Assembly: GCA_019117065.1 (NCBI GenBank)
Contig: DXAK01000043.1
Location: forward strand, 60,671-124,670
DNA: 64,000 bases
Source of the DNA: Candidatus Mediterraneibacter pullicola
GTDB lineage: Bacteria; Bacillota; Clostridia; Lachnospirales; Lachnospiraceae
Reading direction: 5' to 3'
Shown here one piece after another: positions 60,097 to 64,000 of this stretch. Below the pieces are notes generated by a model. The model searched no databases. It was not told the DNA's origin and was given only the letters and a program-made list of their open reading frames with translations. Each line of letters opens with the position of its first letter. Within the stretch, counting starts at the first letter, position 1. The position numbers and the translations under genes are program-made.

Positions 60097-60873
60097 ATGA
60101 TAAAAGCAATTTTTTTTGATGTTGACGGGACATTGCTTTCTCATAGAACAAAGCAAATACCGCAGGATACGAAACGGGTCCTAAGAGAGCTACAAAAAAA
60201 TGGAATAAAAATATTTATGGCGACCGGCAGACATTCCACAGAATTATCAAGATTACCGGTAAATGGTATAGAGTTTGACGGATATATTACTTTAAATGGA
60301 CAATTGTGCTTAGATAAAAAAAGACAGATTATATTTGGAAAACCTTTTAGCAAGGAAATCACTCGTAAGCTGGTGACAATTTTTAAAAACAAAGAGTTTC
60401 CGCTAGCTTTGGTGGAAGCCGAAAAAATTTATATCAATTTTGTTAACGACGCTGTATGTAAGGCACAAGAGAGCATTTCTACACCAATACCGGATATTTC
60501 TATATATGATGGGAGGAATGTTTATCAGGCGACTACATTTTTTGAAAAAAATGAAGAAGCACGGCTGCAAAATTATCTGCCTAAAGAATGTAGATTAGTA
60601 AGATGGTGCAGATATGGTGTTGATATTATTTCCGTTGAAGGAGGAAAGGTTGAAGGGATTAAATATTTTTGCAATCTTTACGGAATAGCACAAAATGAAA
60701 TCATGGCATTTGGCGATGCTGAGAACGATATAGATATGATAGAATATGCCCATATTGGTGTTGCAATGGGGAATGCTCAAGATAGTGTAAAGAAGATTTC
60801 TGACTATGTAACAAGTGATATAGACGACAATGGGATAAAAAACGCAATTCAATTTTTTAATATACTCCGCTAG
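60097..60873 (+). CDS. Cof-type HAD phosphatase
   Basis: 258 residues. Motif I FFDVDGTLLSH (residues 7-17), motif II MATGRHS, C-terminal GDAENDIDMIEYA and GVAMGNAQDSVK. These match Cof/YidA-like sugar or nucleotide phosphatases. The ATG directly follows the upstream stop codon. Its codon use is clearly AT-richer than the neighbours, a sign of recent gain. Substrate unknown. Confidence 0.88.
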   Translation: MIKAIFFDVDGTLLSHRTKQIPQDTKRVLRELQKNGIKIFMATGRHSTELSRLPVNGIEFDGYITLNGQLCLDKKRQIIFGKPFSKEITRKLVTIFKNKEFPLALVEAEKIYINFVNDAVCKAQESISTPIPDISIYDGRNVYQATTFFEKNEEARLQNYLPKECRLVRWCRYGVDIISVEGGKVEGIKYFCNLYGIAQNEIMAFGDAENDIDMIEYAHIGVAMGNAQDSVKKISDYVTSDIDDNGIKNAIQFFNILR

Positions 60874-60955
60874 TATGCACGAAAAATCTACTATAAATAA
60901 AGAACAGACTTTTAAGAAAACAGCAAGACGAATAGCGCAAGGGAAATAAGCCTGA

Positions 60956-60984
60956 TTGACGGAGCAGTATAAATCAGATAGAAT
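60956..60984 (+). promoter_or_regulatory. Predicted promoter of the cyclophilin gene
   Basis: TTGACG (60956-60961), 17 bases and TAGAAT (60979-60984), about 70 bases before the ATG. A GCCGG/CCGGC hairpin lies in the leader. Confidence 0.65.
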
Positions 60985-61051
60985 AAAACACATATCTGCC
61001 GGAAATTTTACCGGCGCATATTATTAAGAGAAAAAAGGAGAGGATATTACT

Positions 61052-61570
61052 ATGGCAAACCCGGTTGTTACATTTGAGATGGAAAACGGCGGTATTATGA
61101 AAGCGGAGCTGTACCCGGATATCGCGCCGAACACAGTAAAGAATTTTATCTCCCTTATCAATAAGGGATTTTATGACGGACTGATCTTCCACCGCGTGAT
61201 TCATGGATTTATGATCCAAGGGGGATGCCCGGACGGAAACGGTATGGGCGGCCCGGGATATTCGATCAAGGGCGAGTTCACACAGAACGGTTTTGCAAAT
61301 GATCTGTCCCATGATCCGGGCGTGCTCTCCATGGCACGCGCGATGCATCCGGATTCTGCGGGAAGTCAGTTTTTTATCATGCATGAGAAATCGCCGCACC
61401 TTGACGGCGCGTATGCTGCTTTTGGAAAGATCACAGAGGGAATGGATGTGGTGAATCAGATTGCGGAGACGGCGACAGATTACAGCGACCGTCCGCTGGA
61501 GCCGCAGAAGATGAAGCAAGTGACTGTGGAGACATTTGGAGAAACATACGGGGAGCCGGAGAGAGTATAG
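61052..61570 (+). CDS. Cyclophilin-type peptidyl-prolyl isomerase
   Basis: 172 residues. The cyclophilin core FHRVIHGFMIQGGCPDGNGMGG, FANDLSHDPGVLSMARA split and GSQFFIMHEK are present, with the catalytic Arg in the first. No signal peptide, so cytoplasmic. It helps protein folding. AAAAAAGGAGAGG precedes the ATG. Confidence 0.95.
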   Translation: MANPVVTFEMENGGIMKAELYPDIAPNTVKNFISLINKGFYDGLIFHRVIHGFMIQGGCPDGNGMGGPGYSIKGEFTQNGFANDLSHDPGVLSMARAMHPDSAGSQFFIMHEKSPHLDGAYAAFGKITEGMDVVNQIAETATDYSDRPLEPQKMKQVTVETFGETYGEPERV

Positions 61571-61625
61571 CCCATTATCTCTGTCAGAGGAAGTTGAACA
61601 TTCATTTGACAAATGAGGAGGGAAT

Positions 61626-62546
61626 ATGAACGGAAAGAAACAGAATCCGGCCGTTGTATGCGCGCTCGCCCTTTTGTGCTGTGCACTGTGGGGGAGCGCG
61701 TTTCCCTGTATTAAACTGGGATACGCATGGCTGGATATTGAAGGGATAGGGAGCCAGATCCTGTTTGCGGGATACCGGTTCTTTCTATCAGGAATTTTTA
61801 CATTTGTGATCGGATGCGCCATTGAACGGCGGTTTCTTACTATAAAACCAACCTCGGTGTGGCCCATTTTCCGGCAGGGAATCTTGCAGACCACCGTTCA
61901 GTATGTCTTTTTCTATATCGGGCTGTCCCACGCGTCGGGAGCAAAGAGCTCGATTATCAACGCGTCTCAGGGATTTGTGGCGATTATCGCATCACATTTT
62001 ATGTTGAAATCCGAGAGGATGACGTGGAAGAAGGCAGTGGGATGCGTCCTCGGATTCGCCGGAGTGGTGGCAGTCAATATGGCGCCCGGAGCGTGGGATA
62101 CGGGATTCAGCATGGCAGGAGAAGGGATGATTTTCATATGTACAGTGGTTTACGGTGTGAGCATGGTATTCCTAAAAATGATCTCTGACGCAGAGAGCCC
62201 AATGACGATCACAGCTTACCAGACATTAGCGGGAGGTGTGCTTCTTGTTGCTATCGGCATGGCAATGGGCGGACATGTGGGAGGATTTGGGGTGAAGAGT
62301 GTCTTCCTTCTTATCTATATGGCGCTTTTGTCCACCGCAGCGTTCAGTATCTGGACCATATTGATGAAATACAATACAGTCGGAAAGGTGGCGGTCTATA
62401 CGTTCACAATCCCCATATTTGGAGTGGCGCTCTCTGGTCTGATCCTTGGAGAGAAAATATTTGAGCTTAAGAATCTAATCGCACTCGTGCTCGTGAGCGC
62501 GGGGATCGTGATTGTCAACCGTCCGGCGAAAGAACAGGAATCATGA
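61626..62546 (+). CDS. EamA/DMT-family transporter
   Basis: 306 residues with ten membrane segments and the doubled EamA unit (CALWGSAFPCIKLGYA, and AAFSIWTILMKYNTV later). Drug/metabolite transporter superfamily; the cargo is unknown. GAGGAGGGAAT precedes the ATG. It converges on the GNAT gene, with 27 bases between stops. Confidence 0.9.
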   Translation: MNGKKQNPAVVCALALLCCALWGSAFPCIKLGYAWLDIEGIGSQILFAGYRFFLSGIFTFVIGCAIERRFLTIKPTSVWPIFRQGILQTTVQYVFFYIGLSHASGAKSSIINASQGFVAIIASHFMLKSERMTWKKAVGCVLGFAGVVAVNMAPGAWDTGFSMAGEGMIFICTVVYGVSMVFLKMISDAESPMTITAYQTLAGGVLLVAIGMAMGGHVGGFGVKSVFLLIYMALLSTAAFSIWTILMKYNTVGKVAVYTFTIPIFGVALSGLILGEKIFELKNLIALVLVSAGIVIVNRPAKEQES

Positions 62547-62573
62547 GCGCGAACTGCCGGTAAGAGAAAGATG

Positions 62574-63080
62574 TTATGAAAGACGGTACTCCATGATATA
62601 GTCGTCCATGATAAATCCACCGCCGATATCCGCTTCATGGGTGTCGATTGTCTCAAATCCGAGGTGGCGGTATACGATGAGGGAGTTGTTATTGTGCTTA
62701 TTACAGGTGAGCCAGATAGCAGAGTATCCGCGCTCCTTGCACAATTTTTTTAAAAATGAGAATGCCTGCGTTGCCAGATGACGGCCCCGGCATTCTTTCT
62801 TTATATACAGCTTGCTTAGGAACAAGCGGTTGTCTTCTCCCGGATGGATACCTGTATAGCCACAGAATTCACCGTTATCAAAGAGTTGATAGTATTCATA
62901 ACCGTCTGCGATCTGTTCCTTTAAGGCGGGATAAGACTGGAACTTTGCTACCATGTAATCAACCTGCTTTTTCCCGATGATGGGAGTGAAGTGTTCGTTC
63001 CAGATGATCTCGGCGAGAGATGCCACCTCCTTGATCTGTTCGTCGGTGTCAGCTTTTTTTGTTGAAAAATCAGGACTCAT
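62574..63080 (-). CDS. GNAT acetyltransferase
   Basis: 168 residues from ATG 63080 (behind AAAGGAAACATT). The acetyl-CoA loop LYIKKECRGRHLATQAF (about residue 97-113, R/Q-x-x-G-x-A-like) and NNSLIVYRHLGFETID are GNAT motifs. It overlaps the DUF3267 gene by 11 bases. Substrate unknown. Confidence 0.9.
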   Translation of the reverse strand: MSPDFSTKKADTDEQIKEVASLAEIIWNEHFTPIIGKKQVDYMVAKFQSYPALKEQIADGYEYYQLFDNGEFCGYTGIHPGEDNRLFLSKLYIKKECRGRHLATQAFSFLKKLCKERGYSAIWLTCNKHNNNSLIVYRHLGFETIDTHEADIGGGFIMDDYIMEYRLS

Positions 63081-63687
63081 TGGCAATGTTTCCTTTCGAT
63101 GTGTTATTTTCATAGGAATATACGGTCATGGATACTCCGGTGTCCTGTATGAGAATATCTTCATGCAGAGATGTCATGACCCACGTCACATATAGATCTC
63201 CAGCGGCTCCGCTGATATTGATGATCTGTATGATGTAAGCTGCCCAAAACCAATATTCGGTGATAAATATGAGGACTACCGTGATGACGATTCCCCATAC
63301 GACAATAGGGGCAAGCGCTATGACAAGATAGGATTTCTTATTAAAGTAGGCGCTGCTCCCGGCATAAGCGTACATTCCAGTAAAACCATATATGGGGCGG
63401 ATGCCGCTGTAGTACCTTATGAACATGCCATGCACAAGTTCATGGAGAAAAATGTAAAGAATCGCGCTGCCTATGGTGATGAGAAATCTTATAACATATA
63501 AGACTATACCTTTCTCCATACTGTAAAATGTCCGGATAGGAACGATTTGATGACCGATTCCTACTGCAAGTATCAGAATGATAAGGGCTATTCCATTGAC
63601 AAGGAAGAGCGGCTTTTTGTCTTTCTGCAAGTCGATGTGACGTACAGCATGGTAATTATCTGGCAGTGCAATGCAATTTTTGATCAT
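63070..63687 (-). CDS. DUF3267 putative membrane metalloprotease
   Basis: 205 residues, four to five membrane segments. FLHELVHGMFIRYY (about residues 81-94) holds the HExxH zinc site, and a NKKSYLVIALAPIVVWG-type second core follows, as in S2P-like DUF3267 proteins. It may act on membrane or regulatory proteins. AAAGGAGAACTGCAT precedes the ATG. The GNAT gene is overlapped at its 3' end. Confidence 0.85.
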   Translation of the reverse strand: MIKNCIALPDNYHAVRHIDLQKDKKPLFLVNGIALIILILAVGIGHQIVPIRTFYSMEKGIVLYVIRFLITIGSAILYIFLHELVHGMFIRYYSGIRPIYGFTGMYAYAGSSAYFNKKSYLVIALAPIVVWGIVITVVLIFITEYWFWAAYIIQIINISGAAGDLYVTWVMTSLHEDILIQDTGVSMTVYSYENNTSKGNIANES

Positions 63688-63792
63688 ATGCAGTTCTCCT
63701 TTGAATTGTTCTTAGCAGTGTGCGCTTATGGAACAAGTATAGCATTTGAGGAGAGGATTGAACAGATTTTTGTCAAGAAAACAAGGGAATTG

Positions 63793-63819
63793 TTAGCACT
63801 CGCGTTAAAAGAGTGCTAA
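63793..63819. promoter_or_regulatory. Perfect CIRCE element
   Basis: TTAGCACTC (63793-63801), 9 bases, GAGTGCTAA (63811-63819). This is the exact HrcA-binding CIRCE sequence. It lies 8 bases upstream of the -35 of the htpG promoter rather than over the transcript start. Confidence 0.95.
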
Positions 63820-63826
63820 TTTTCTA

Positions 63827-63855
63827 TTGACTTTTGATTTTTCCTGTACTAGAAT
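63827..63855 (+). promoter_or_regulatory. Predicted htpG promoter
   Basis: TTGACT (63827-63832), 17 bases and TAGAAT (63850-63855). The leader to the ATG is about 107 bases and includes a GGCAGCAGTCCTGCC repeat. CIRCE is immediately upstream. Confidence 0.75.
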
Positions 63856-63968
63856 ATTTCATGGACATGGAATACCGTATTTGGCAGCAGTCCTGCCGGC
63901 GGTGTTTCTGCACTTGAATGAAAGTTTACAGCCGGTTTTGTTAATCAATCACAGAAGGAGTGTTTATT

Positions 63969-64000
63969 ATGGCAGTAAAAAAGGGAAACTTATCGATTGA
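63969..64000 (+). CDS. htpG: Molecular chaperone HtpG, N-terminal start (partial)
   Basis: Only the first 10 codons are in the window (MAVKKGNLSI). This start matches clostridial Hsp90/HtpG proteins (often MAKKGxISIN), and CIRCE in front supports a chaperone gene. AGAAGGAGTG precedes the ATG. The identification is a short-motif call plus context; groES is excluded because its N-terminus differs. Confidence 0.6.
   Translation, partial: MAVKKGNLSI

Overview
The window is a chromosomal stretch from a strictly anaerobic, low-to-mid GC Firmicute, most likely a gut Lachnospiraceae (Dorea/Mediterraneibacter/Blautia-like). This is inferred from a class 1B PyrD-PyrK pair, a single fused AccD-AccA protein, FabK as enoyl-ACP reductase, FeFe-hydrogenase maturases, a selenium cluster, class III ribonucleotide reductase, strong AGGAGG ribosome sites and several small DUF families that I associate with Lachnospiraceae. 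No rRNA, tRNA, CRISPR array, phage or IS transposase was seen. The first and last genes (pyrF, htpG) are cut by the window edges.

Layout. 1-4.8 kb: pyrimidine genes pyrF-pyrK-pyrD and pyrE, interrupted by an AT-rich MarR/short-chain-dehydrogenase cassette. 4.8-11.7 kb: small membrane proteins, an M29 aminopeptidase and purine genes purE-purM-purN-purD, with a structured intergenic block between purN and purD. 11.8-22.9 kb: a complete type II fatty-acid synthesis operon (fabH-acpP-fabK-fabD-fabG-fabF-accB-fabZ-accC-accDA-flavin oxidoreductase-fabT) behind a promoter that overlaps a perfect FabT-type palindrome. 23-27.2 kb: assorted genes (Lys/Ala-rich protein, HD hydrolase, sirtuin, CAT-like acyltransferase; on the minus strand a CmpB-type membrane protein and an rRNA-type methyltransferase). 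27.4-33 kb: selenium module (yedF, selD, LysR, cysteine-desulfurase-like enzyme, yedE, TusA-like, DUF3343).

33.2-38.1 kb: a Gld-type ABC transporter operon (ATPase, permease, GldG-like, DUF4340) and a zinc-ribbon membrane protein. 38.2-41.0 kb (minus): hydG, hydE and a TM1266-type regulator behind a long leader with an intrinsic terminator. 41.4-46.8 kb: acylphosphatase, proC, nrdG, then nrdD fused to a thioredoxin-like domain with trxB 3 bases behind it, under a pair of NrdR-like boxes. 46.8-47.0 kb: a large multibranched palindromic element. 47.1-54.5 kb: a subtilisin-family protein whose nucleophile position reads Cys, a zinc-ribbon/amphipathic-repeat protein, lspA, a HAD hydrolase, asnA, small ORFs, a PHP protein and an orphan PqqD-like pair. 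54.6-59.3 kb (minus): OPT transporter, DUF6106-type protein, PucR-type regulator and a UgpC/MsmK sugar-ABC ATPase. 59.5-64 kb: a papain-fold-like protein, Cof-type phosphatase, cyclophilin, EamA transporter, GNAT and DUF3267 proteins, then a perfect CIRCE element upstream of the first codons of htpG.

Most of the window is housekeeping metabolism. The most unusual signals are the Ser-to-Cys subtilase, the NrdD-thioredoxin/TrxB unit with NrdR boxes, the structured intergenic elements (10.2, 46.8 and 58.1 kb), the fused AccDA with a second FabK-superfamily flavoenzyme in the fab operon, the orphan PqqD pair, and a defined promoter-to-terminator transcript at 52.0-52.4 kb with no recognisable product. 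I found no convincing wholly new multi-gene system.
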